Below are positions 7,301-13,001 of a stretch of 20,096 nt of DNA, one piece after another. Source of the stretch: a virus; IMG/VR virus record IMGVR_UViG_3300009154_000372, positions 1 to 20,096 of that record. One strand, given 5' to 3'. The notes beneath the pieces were generated by a model. The model ran no database searches and was not told the origin of the DNA. It was given only the letters and a program-made list of their open reading frames with translations. Numbering within the stretch: the first letter of the stretch is position 1; each line of letters begins with the position of its first letter. The translations under genes were made by a program, and so were the position numbers.

Positions 7301-8082
7301 AAGGCCCCATGTGGTCTGGTACTTTCAGGGGCCCCGGCAATACAGGTTACGGGGTACAGTTTGATGAAAAAACTGGCACTCCTGTGTTCTTTACTCGTGG
7401 CGCCACATCGGATGATTTAGGGCCGTTAACCACTCTTTTAAGTTTGGCATCATTTATTCCCGGCGTAGCACCTTTTGCTATGGCGGCAAACGCTGCGCTG
7501 GCTGCATCGCAAGGCAACTGGCTAGGTGCTTTGTCTAGCGGGCTTGGCGCTTTTGGCGGTGCGGGTGGTTTTGGCAACATGCTAGGCGCAAGTGCAGACA
7601 CTCTGTCCACCCTTGGCAATATTAAGAGCGGCATTGGTTTGCTTAGTGCAGTCAACAACAAGGATTGGCTGGGTGCATTGACATCTGGCTCCAGCTTAAT
7701 CCCCGGCATGAACTTGGGCGACATGAAGTTGGGCGATAACTTCAGCGTCAAAGATTTGACTGGCGGCCTGAGTGTGGCCAATGCCTTGCAGAAGGGCGAT
7801 TGGGCTGGGCTGTTGAGCATCGGCGCACAGATGTCAGGCAGCAAAGACGCCATGACGGCTGCAAACGGATTGGCTTTAATGAAAGCGGTGCAATCTGGAA
7901 ATCCTGCCGCGATGACCTCGGCTGTAGCCAAGCTGCAAAATACTCTGAGCAAACCTCCGGGTAACGCAAGGGGAGGCTTGTTACACGGGCCTGCGCCTGT
8001 TAAAGTACCACGTAATATGAACAACGTAGACCCTCGGATGTTCCAAGGGGTAGCAGCCAATCTGATGGCAAGGAGAGCTTAA
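4342..8082 (+). CDS. Very large repetitive virion-type protein, possible ejected protein
   Basis: This 1246-aa protein has no function I can recognise. Residues 1-80 are helical and include an FGVSPTDYQNAL unit. Residues 80-185 are a Pro/Ala/Thr linker with repeated GIAT units. Residues 494-562 and 575-640 are diverged copies of one domain. Residues about 715-780 hold a second duplication with YGDK at 724 and 772. The C-terminal third is Gly/Ala-rich and hydrophobic (about 1025-1200), with three W-(L/A)-G-x-L units at W1060, W1109 and W1154. It ends with ARGGLLHGP (1209-1217) and a basic tail. There is no signal peptide. Its length, position in the late operon and membrane-active-looking C-terminus suggest an internal virion protein ejected with the DNA, but this is inference. 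It starts one base after the previous stop codon with a weak ribosome site. Confidence 0.85.
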   Translation: MEPLSSNLLPDDTQPQPSAAYQWAMSPDGGGLDAMYRSIAQFASTNPDEAAIAQAQAQFGVSPTDYQNALAWAAQQNPGQVEAAPTTTPPVGPTGTPAGIATLASAAQQVAAPSTATPYSPSGIATVAPATANPAPVSPPAVAAPTGIATVAPEVMYKAASVEAPPVGPPGPAPVSPPTVTTPQIQASYTALKGTNDDLLIWVAQQVSKGATIDQLSAVSGYKPEELKPVIEKAVGTFGDGNITKEEKDFIDWKMAQSNQTGGGTQADVFARQGIQNIYTDPTLRAQAKEQIERSNRREALGVAQADAAPWTDPNWKTYLGTNKEAYNTAKQVLADPAFAAKFSAQTGLTGANLNNWVTAAMSPATRQQQQLAASINGPLVAGPGGNDASRYSEYHAPGEAITSGEKFSKQYTNDELAAVRNGMETYRYDPDSMAKFMTAYGVTKDDAGLILGMSKNEMNKFLGANKDTVPTAKSDSAGLGSLANINLGAANAFEALDDKTRKDLTLEWMKTNGVDSKVNGQTSEEYKWTPYVVGGRPASLEQGHALDKSYSDFVANYNKTHDFQPFSLDKASAFNQLDKDAQNKITTEWQKQNGVVLMNKDTSGNPAFTLANGKAVRGEDAVGMQSSYDKMIADYNATHKPTVSPQASPQSGIASIVAANAAAQQNKPVSPTNPPAVSGATPLSAQDFSTQYTALQGKKDATPQEWSTFLASALANPQIKTAYGDKLIPAYQSLNAQQYTTSLLTDPYASGTDIQKQIKTLMDDPTSKEKYGDKLQAIYDKAGTPQSGYYGGKQYDSLNPLAVDNIFNQLKAQQNALGTDKIMQGGAINGNDKGFGSVDAVTMDMAKNLAASGITDIKQVGQGMSYYQQPVISRYVTNDGIQVEAKDGKYFTNIVDPNDSEKYITKEVDPKTVTKQMGIMTEQATGDNSEYGTSSMEAFTPLTDEQQKQVKTDAKGNITFPVPGGEGIINKETGQRLASNYSERTQGPMWSGTFRGPGNTGYGVQFDEKTGTPVFFTRGATSDDLGPLTTLLSLASFIPGVAPFAMAANAALAASQGNWLGALSSGLGAFGGAGGFGNMLGASADTLSTLGNIKSGIGLLSAVNNKDWLGALTSGSSLIPGMNLGDMKLGDNFSVKDLTGGLSVANALQKGDWAGLLSIGAQMSGSKDAMTAANGLALMKAVQSGNPAAMTSAVAKLQNTLSKPPGNARGGLLHGPAPVKVPRNMNNVDPRMFQGVAANLMARRA
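4708..4801 (+). repeat. Pair of 22-bp direct repeats within the coding sequence
   Basis: Positions 4708-4729 and 4780-4801 are identical over 22 bp and spaced 72 nt apart, in the same reading frame. They encode two of the GIATVAP units of the Pro/Ala linker. Similar AGTAAGCCC-containing segments lie at about 4749-4757 and 4863-4871. The repeats probably arose by in-frame duplication of linker units. Confidence 0.85.
8070..8077 (+). promoter_or_regulatory. Strong ribosome binding site for the 543-aa protein
   Basis: AAGGAGAG ends 5 nt before the ATG at 8083 and is among the best Shine-Dalgarno matches in the late operon. It suggests strong independent initiation, although the upstream stop codon (8080-8082) directly abuts the start. 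Confidence 0.75.
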
Positions 8083-9714
8083 ATGGGTGAAGATGATTTT
8101 GACTTTAGCAATGGTGGTTTTGACGACAACATTGACTTTGGCAACCTCGATTTAGGAAACCTCGATCTAGGAAACCTTGATCTTGGTAACCTTGATCTAA
8201 GCAACCTTAATCTAGGCGATCTAAGCAACCTTGATTTGTCTGGAACCGGCCTGTCAAAAGAAGACATGGCGCTGTTAATTGGTCAGGCCAATCAGGACAT
8301 GACTGGCACGGGCGACCTGCAAGGCGGGGGTTTTAATCTGGATGACCTGCTAAGCGGTGGCGGCGATGAACAAGGCGGTAACGGTGGTGGCGCCGAAGAT
8401 TTTAATATTGATGATTTACTAGGTAGCGGAGGCGATAATTTAAATCTTGATGATTTGTTGAGCGGCGGTGGTGATGGCAAAACTCGGTCTTTGTTTGGCG
8501 CCGGCGCTGGCGGTGGTAAGCACGATGCAGACGCTTTAATTCGATCCTTAACGGGAGGCGGCGGCAATGAAGAAAGCCAGCTTAAAGATATTCTTGCCGG
8601 TTATTCCAAAGATCGTGATCCATTTGAAGGATTAAAAATATCTGGTCGCGGGCAATTGTCTGGGTTGCCAAGTGAAACGGGTACGGGTATTACAGGAGAA
8701 GGTTTTTCAAGCATCAATGATTTATTGAAATCAGGAACGCCAGAAGAAATTGCTCGTTATACCCCCGGTACCGCGGATTACGCCTTACATAGTGGCCTCG
8801 AAGGCGATCCATTTAGCTTTAAGGCTGATGCCACGCAAGGCGCAAACCTGACCAGCATGGGCGGCGGTCAAGGCCTGACTAAGTACGTTCCTGCAATGTA
8901 TACCGATGACGGCGAACTGATGTCGGGTACGGGCGGCACTTTAACTGAACTTGGCTTTATCCCAGACAAGGGTTCTCGCGTAGCTATTGGCAATCCAAAT
9001 TCTTGGATTAACAACCCCGCTAAGACTGGTGAAAAAGCTATTGTGTCGCAAGATAACGTAGTTAGAACCACTGCACCCAGTGGAGCCACTACTACAACAC
9101 CTAACAAACCTACCGTTACAACGGCAAAAGACCAAACACCCGTTACGCCCGGCAACAACCAAAGTTTAATTGACCAACTCAAAGCCTTGATTGGCGCTGG
9201 CTCTGGTTCTCAAACTCAGCAAAACGACTGGATGAAGTATCTGATGATGCTGTTGGCTTTGGACGCCATGCGCAATAAAGGTGATAGCGGCCCAGCCATC
9301 ATGAAAGGTAGTGACCGCACTCAGACTCCATACGCTGCAATTCAGCAGGCCGCAGGCTACCGTCCGGGGCAGGGCGGAATTCAGTACTTCAGCTCAGCAG
9401 CCGGCAAAGCTGCTGGCGGGGGCATTGGATCGCTGTCTAACGTTGGCTCCGTGGATGCTGCTGGTGGACGCCTGCTGCGCGGCCCCGGTGATGGCGTATC
9501 TGACAGCATTAACGCTCAGATTGGTAATAACCAACCGGCCCGTCTGGCTGATGGCGAGTATGTGCTGGACGCTCGCACTGTCGCTGAGATTGGCAACGGC
9601 TCTACAGGAGCGGGAGCTAGAAAACTCGCTGCTATGGTTTCCAGAATTGAACAAGCTCGTCGCCATGCAAAGCGCGGCAAGCCTAGTAACGCAGACCAAC
9701 ATCTCTTAGCATAA
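8083..9714 (+). CDS. Repeat-bearing virion-type protein with conserved phage C-terminal domain
   Basis: This 543-aa protein is in three parts. Residues 1-52 are very acidic and contain tandem GNLDL-type pentapeptides (20-52). Residues 84-131 contain three DDLL boxes (F84-D95, F107-D118, N119-D131) in a Gly/Asp-rich spacer. The middle is Gly/Thr-rich with no family I recognise. The C-terminus (about 440-530) has AAGGGIGSLS, then AAGGRLLRGPGDG (459-471), followed by SDSINAQIG and ARLADGEYVLDA. That last block is of a type I know from the ends of several phage structural proteins, where its role is undefined. Pentapeptide-like coils can be rigid spacers or protein-binding surfaces. A structural or ejected virion role is inferred from position. 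Its strong ribosome site suggests it may be made in high amounts. Confidence 0.86.
   Translation: MGEDDFDFSNGGFDDNIDFGNLDLGNLDLGNLDLGNLDLSNLNLGDLSNLDLSGTGLSKEDMALLIGQANQDMTGTGDLQGGGFNLDDLLSGGGDEQGGNGGGAEDFNIDDLLGSGGDNLNLDDLLSGGGDGKTRSLFGAGAGGGKHDADALIRSLTGGGGNEESQLKDILAGYSKDRDPFEGLKISGRGQLSGLPSETGTGITGEGFSSINDLLKSGTPEEIARYTPGTADYALHSGLEGDPFSFKADATQGANLTSMGGGQGLTKYVPAMYTDDGELMSGTGGTLTELGFIPDKGSRVAIGNPNSWINNPAKTGEKAIVSQDNVVRTTAPSGATTTTPNKPTVTTAKDQTPVTPGNNQSLIDQLKALIGAGSGSQTQQNDWMKYLMMLLALDAMRNKGDSGPAIMKGSDRTQTPYAAIQQAAGYRPGQGGIQYFSSAAGKAAGGGIGSLSNVGSVDAAGGRLLRGPGDGVSDSINAQIGNNQPARLADGEYVLDARTVAEIGNGSTGAGARKLAAMVSRIEQARRHAKRGKPSNADQHLLA
8140..8238 (+). repeat. 15-bp tandem repeat encoding GNLDL pentapeptides
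   Basis: From 8140, four units encode GNLDL, then SNLNL, then an interrupted GDL plus SNLDL, all in phase with the 543-aa protein. The preceding DNIDF (residues 15-19) may be a decayed first unit. The DNA copies differ mostly at third positions (for example CTC GAT TTA versus CTT GAT CTT), which suggests the peptide, not the DNA, is conserved. Confidence 0.9.
8332..8475 (+). repeat. Three DDLL-box peptide repeats
   Basis: In-frame units FNLDDLLSGGGD (8332-8367), FNIDDLLGSGGD (8401-8436) and NLNLDDLLSGGGD (8437-8475) are separated by Gly/Asp/Glu-rich linkers. The nucleotide copies have diverged in synonymous positions. Confidence 0.88.
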
Positions 9715-9720
9715 GGACGG
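9713..9720 (+). promoter_or_regulatory. Ribosome binding site for the 589-aa protein
   Basis: AAGGACGG, overlapping the stop codon of the preceding gene, lies 3 nt before the ATG at 9724. The AAGGA core has suitable spacing and supports this start. Confidence 0.6.
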
Positions 9721-9723
9721 ATC

Positions 9724-11493
9724 ATGCCTGATACCACTCCCCCAACCGGCACGACAAACACCCAAGGTTTAGCGCCGTGGGCAGCTCCGTACATTACAGA
9801 CTATTTAAGCCGCGCGCAAACTCTTGCAAATGAGCCTACGCAGGTTTATCACGGCCAATTAACTGCTGGGCCTTCTCAACTGCAAAACCAAGCCTTTGCC
9901 GGCATTGGCGGGCTAACTGTTCCAACTGGTATTGGACAGGGCGCATACGATGCAGGTCAGTATGGGCGCATGGCTGCAACTACGCAGTACCAACCTCAGA
10001 CCATGAATTTCTTGGGTCAGTCGTTTGCTCCTCAGCAGCAACCTCAGTACACGCCTCAACCGATAAGGCAGCCACCAATTGATTTTCCGCAGTACCCGCA
10101 AGATGATCCAAGCAACGGCGGGGAACCCGGCGGGATTACGGGCCTGCCGTACCGTAGGGGTGGTGCAAACCCAATGGGCGGCAGCTACGACGGTTCGGGC
10201 ATCAATCCCGGGGGAAAATATAACCAACCTACGGGTGGCATGATGCCTCCTCGTTTGGGTGGTCAGTTTGATCCTAGCGGTGGCTTTGAACCCGGCGGTT
10301 TTACTGGCGGAAAGGTTGGCATGGGCGGAGGTGGGCCAAACCCAATGGGCGGCGACATGAGTTCAATATTGCAACAAATGCAAAATTTTAAAGGTAACGC
10401 AAACGGACTTTCTAGCGATCCTTCTATGGGGGAGAGGGCAGTTCTAAACGGCGGTAACATGTCTTCTAACCAGTCAATGGGTAACGGTTCCGTGCAAAGC
10501 GTTGGCCCAAATGGCGAGATGACTGGCGGCATGCCTATGTTTGGCGGACAGACCGGCGGCCCCATGGAAAGTTTTGCGCCTATGTCGCCGCAACAATACC
10601 AAGAGCCAGAGCTTGGTCCGCCTAAAGATATGCAAAACTTTGGCGGCATGGGTCGGCCCGCTCCCGGCGCACCAAATTACAACGACACTCCAAACTACAC
10701 TCCCCCGGGCGGAGGTGGTCCTAACCCAATGACTGGGGGGCCCATGCCACCTGCGCAACCTCCTCAGCCCGCTCAATCTATTGCTCAGCAGTACATGAAT
10801 CCGTACTTGCAGGCATCGCTTGATCCCCAGTTGGCAGCAGCTAAGCGTGCGGCAGACATTCAGGCTCAAACAAACAACGCCGCAATGACTAAAGCCGGCG
10901 CGTTTGGTGGTGGGCGTCAGGCTATCTTGACTTCAGAAGGTCAGCGTAACCTTGGCGACACGATGTCCAACATCACTGGTCAGGGCTATAACACTGCATA
11001 CGACAAAGCCATGCAGCAGTTTAATGCTGACCAAGATCGCCAAATGAAAGAGGCTCAGTTTGGTACCACCTCACGTTTGCAAGGTTTGCAGACTGGCATC
11101 CAAGGTGCGCAGACTCAAGGGCAACTGGCTGATACTCAAAACAAAGCTAACATTTCAAACCTTAACACACAGATGAATGCAGGCGACGTGCAGCGTGGCA
11201 TTACATCCGAAGGCATCAAAGCCGATTACGATGAGTGGATGCGTCAGAAAGATGATCCATACAAAAAGGCTCAGTTCCAAAAAGACATGCTTGCTGGTTT
11301 ACCTGTTGGCTCGATGACCAACTCTGCTGCCGGCTTGTCTGGCATAGCAGGACTGATCTCCGCAATGGGTGGCGTAGGCGCACTGAATACCGCACTGGGT
11401 GATCCAAACAGCCCACTGGGCAAACTGTTGGGTCAATTGGGTCTGGGAACAGGAACTACTACTGGAACCGGAAATACAAATGGGGCCACATAA
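9724..11493 (+). CDS. Conserved virion-type protein with central low-complexity region
   Basis: This is a 589-aa protein. Residues 1-90 are an ordered N-terminus (APWAAPYITDYLSRAQTLAN). Residues about 95-355 are rich in Gly, Pro, Gln, Met and Asn with recurring NPM units (N149, N206, N334). Residues about 360-525 are a long helical conserved region (MNPYLQASLDPQLAAAKRAA, AGAFGGGRQAIL, AYDKAMQQFNADQDRQMKEA). The end is a Gly/Ala/Leu-rich hydrophobic stretch (about 530-589). I recognise the helical region as a type common in environmental podovirus genomes, usually unannotated and near other putative internal virion proteins. No enzymatic motif is visible. It overlaps the next gene by one base (TAATG). 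An internal-core or ejection role is inferred only. Confidence 0.87.
   Translation: MPDTTPPTGTTNTQGLAPWAAPYITDYLSRAQTLANEPTQVYHGQLTAGPSQLQNQAFAGIGGLTVPTGIGQGAYDAGQYGRMAATTQYQPQTMNFLGQSFAPQQQPQYTPQPIRQPPIDFPQYPQDDPSNGGEPGGITGLPYRRGGANPMGGSYDGSGINPGGKYNQPTGGMMPPRLGGQFDPSGGFEPGGFTGGKVGMGGGGPNPMGGDMSSILQQMQNFKGNANGLSSDPSMGERAVLNGGNMSSNQSMGNGSVQSVGPNGEMTGGMPMFGGQTGGPMESFAPMSPQQYQEPELGPPKDMQNFGGMGRPAPGAPNYNDTPNYTPPGGGGPNPMTGGPMPPAQPPQPAQSIAQQYMNPYLQASLDPQLAAAKRAADIQAQTNNAAMTKAGAFGGGRQAILTSEGQRNLGDTMSNITGQGYNTAYDKAMQQFNADQDRQMKEAQFGTTSRLQGLQTGIQGAQTQGQLADTQNKANISNLNTQMNAGDVQRGITSEGIKADYDEWMRQKDDPYKKAQFQKDMLAGLPVGSMTNSAAGLSGIAGLISAMGGVGALNTALGDPNSPLGKLLGQLGLGTGTTTGTGNTNGAT
10166..10353 (+). repeat. 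17-bp direct repeat in the low-complexity region
   Basis: CAAACCCAATGGGCGGC occurs at 10166-10182 and 10337-10353, each in frame and encoding NPMGG. A diverged third unit (NPMTGG) begins at about 10723. The repeats mark in-frame expansion of the Gly/Pro-rich centre of the 589-aa protein. Confidence 0.8.
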
Positions 11494-13001
11494 TGAGCGT
11501 TAATCTGATTCAAATCCAAGAGCGTCTCAAAGACGTTCCCATGCAGAGCGTCATGCAGTACGCTAACGGCGGAAACCCTGATGTGCCTCCGTTTATGGCG
11601 CTGTCAGAGTTAAGCCGACGTAAGCGAGTACAGCAGGATTCTCAGCAAGCTCAGGCTCCACAGGGAACGGTTAAAGACAAGATTGAGCAGGAAGCCGCTG
11701 GCATGGCAGGCATGGCTGGCCCCGGTCAAATGCCCGGCCAACAACCCGGTCAGCCTCCCGGTCAACCCCAAGGCGCTCCTCCGCAGGGCGCTCCTCAAGG
11801 TGCCCCGCAAGGCGCTCCTCAGATGGCTCCTCCACAAGCACCACCAGTTCGTGCTGCAGAAGGTGGACTGATGTCTTTGTCTGTGCCTGACTTTAAATTT
11901 GGCTCAGGCGGTATCGTTGCGTTTGCCGACAGCGGCCCTGTGGAGGGAACAGAGGTAGAAGAAGACCCATCAGAACTGGTTAGCATGAATTTAGCGGGGG
12001 ATTTAAAACGCTATAAAGACATGATGGCGAAAAAGATGGCTGAACAAGTGCCAGAAACTTTGTCTCCTTTGGCTATGGAAAAAAAGATGGCCGCAGAAGA
12101 CCCAGAACGGTACGCTATTTTGCGTGCCAAGCCGGGTGTTGAGTACATGCAAGGCATTGAGGCTCAACTGCAAGCTCGTAATTCAGAAGCAGAAAAACAA
12201 CGTGCCGAGAACGCTAAGTTGAAAGAGCTGAACACTTACGGCCTGTTGGCTAAAGCGGCCAATTCCACCCGTGGTATGACTGGTGGCGTGGGCTCACAGA
12301 TTGCACAGATGCTGGGCAGCTTTGGTCAGGGTTATGCTGGCGTAGAAGAAAAGGCTATAACCCAAGAGCAAGCTTTGCGTGACGACTTACTCAAACGTAA
12401 CGAGCTGAAGAACGCTGCACAGTTTGAAGTAGAAAAGCTGCAACGCGCTCAAGCGGACGGTGATGTCAAAGGTGAATACATTCATAGATCAAATTTGCAA
12501 AAGTTGCAGAATGCCTTGAGCGTTTCTCAGAATAGCTTGCTTAAGAGCGCAATTGATGGAGTGTATGGCGCTACTGCAAAACAGAATGCAGCCAACATTG
12601 CTGCTAAGGCCAGTATTGAACGAGAAAAAATCAAGGCTGCGTCTGACCTTGCCACTGCCAACAAACCCGATCCCGCCACGGTGATTCTTAACCGTGCTTA
12701 TGCAATGGAAAAAGAAGGAAAATTTCCTGAAGCAAAAATATTGATGGATCGTTACATTGCCTTGAAGAATGGCACGACTCCAGACATGCGCCGTGCTCAG
12801 TTGATTGAAAAGTTTACCAATGACTGGGCTAAGATCAAGCCGATGCAAATGATTGCATTAAAAGAAGCCGGCATTGATGAAGACACATGGGTGCGCAATA
12901 AAGTTAACATGGCGGAAGGCGCTGCACCTGCTGGTGGCGGCAACAACAAACCCAATGTAGACTTGCTGAAAAAGGCAGACGCAATTATCGGAGTTAAATA
13001 A
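11493..13001 (+). CDS. Conserved helical virion-type protein with GAPQ repeats
   Basis: This is a 502-aa protein. The N-terminus (residues 1-45, LIQIQERLKDVPMQSVMQYA and LSELSRRK) is a conserved opening that I recall from unannotated environmental phage proteins. Residues 76-115 are a Pro/Gln/Gly linker ending in repeated GAPQ units. AAEGGLMSLS (121-130) and SGGIVAFADSG (138-148) are short glycine motifs. From about 155 to 500 the protein is mostly charged helix, including KLKELNTYGLLAKAANSTRG near residue 240 and an Ala/Lys/Glu-rich helix near 350-390. No catalytic motif or signal peptide is seen. It joins both neighbours by TAATG overlaps (11491-11495 and 12999-13003). I infer a virion or ejection-complex role from the operon position; the function is unknown. 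Confidence 0.88.
   Translation: MSVNLIQIQERLKDVPMQSVMQYANGGNPDVPPFMALSELSRRKRVQQDSQQAQAPQGTVKDKIEQEAAGMAGMAGPGQMPGQQPGQPPGQPQGAPPQGAPQGAPQGAPQMAPPQAPPVRAAEGGLMSLSVPDFKFGSGGIVAFADSGPVEGTEVEEDPSELVSMNLAGDLKRYKDMMAKKMAEQVPETLSPLAMEKKMAAEDPERYAILRAKPGVEYMQGIEAQLQARNSEAEKQRAENAKLKELNTYGLLAKAANSTRGMTGGVGSQIAQMLGSFGQGYAGVEEKAITQEQALRDDLLKRNELKNAAQFEVEKLQRAQADGDVKGEYIHRSNLQKLQNALSVSQNSLLKSAIDGVYGATAKQNAANIAAKASIEREKIKAASDLATANKPDPATVILNRAYAMEKEGKFPEAKILMDRYIALKNGTTPDMRRAQLIEKFTNDWAKIKPMQMIALKEAGIDEDTWVRNKVNMAEGAAPAGGGNNKPNVDLLKKADAIIGVK
11718..11837 (+). repeat. Pro/Gln/Gly-rich GxPQ repeat tract
   Basis: Residues 76-115 of the 502-aa protein read as PGQ-type units followed by three consecutive GAPQ units (near residues 99-110). 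The tract looks like an extended flexible linker. The spacing is not regular enough Gly-X-Y to call it collagen-like. Confidence 0.75.

Noticed and set aside
7347-8060. A 237-codon open frame on the minus strand
   Set aside because: It lies fully antisense to the Gly/Ala-rich end of the 1246-aa protein. Its Pro/Ala/Ser/Leu-rich product resembles no protein, and such codon use keeps the reverse frame open.
8140-8238. 15-bp tandem repeat as an iteron replication origin
   Set aside because: The repeats are in frame with a real gene, vary at synonymous positions and encode a clear pentapeptide. No AT-rich unwinding region or initiator gene is nearby.
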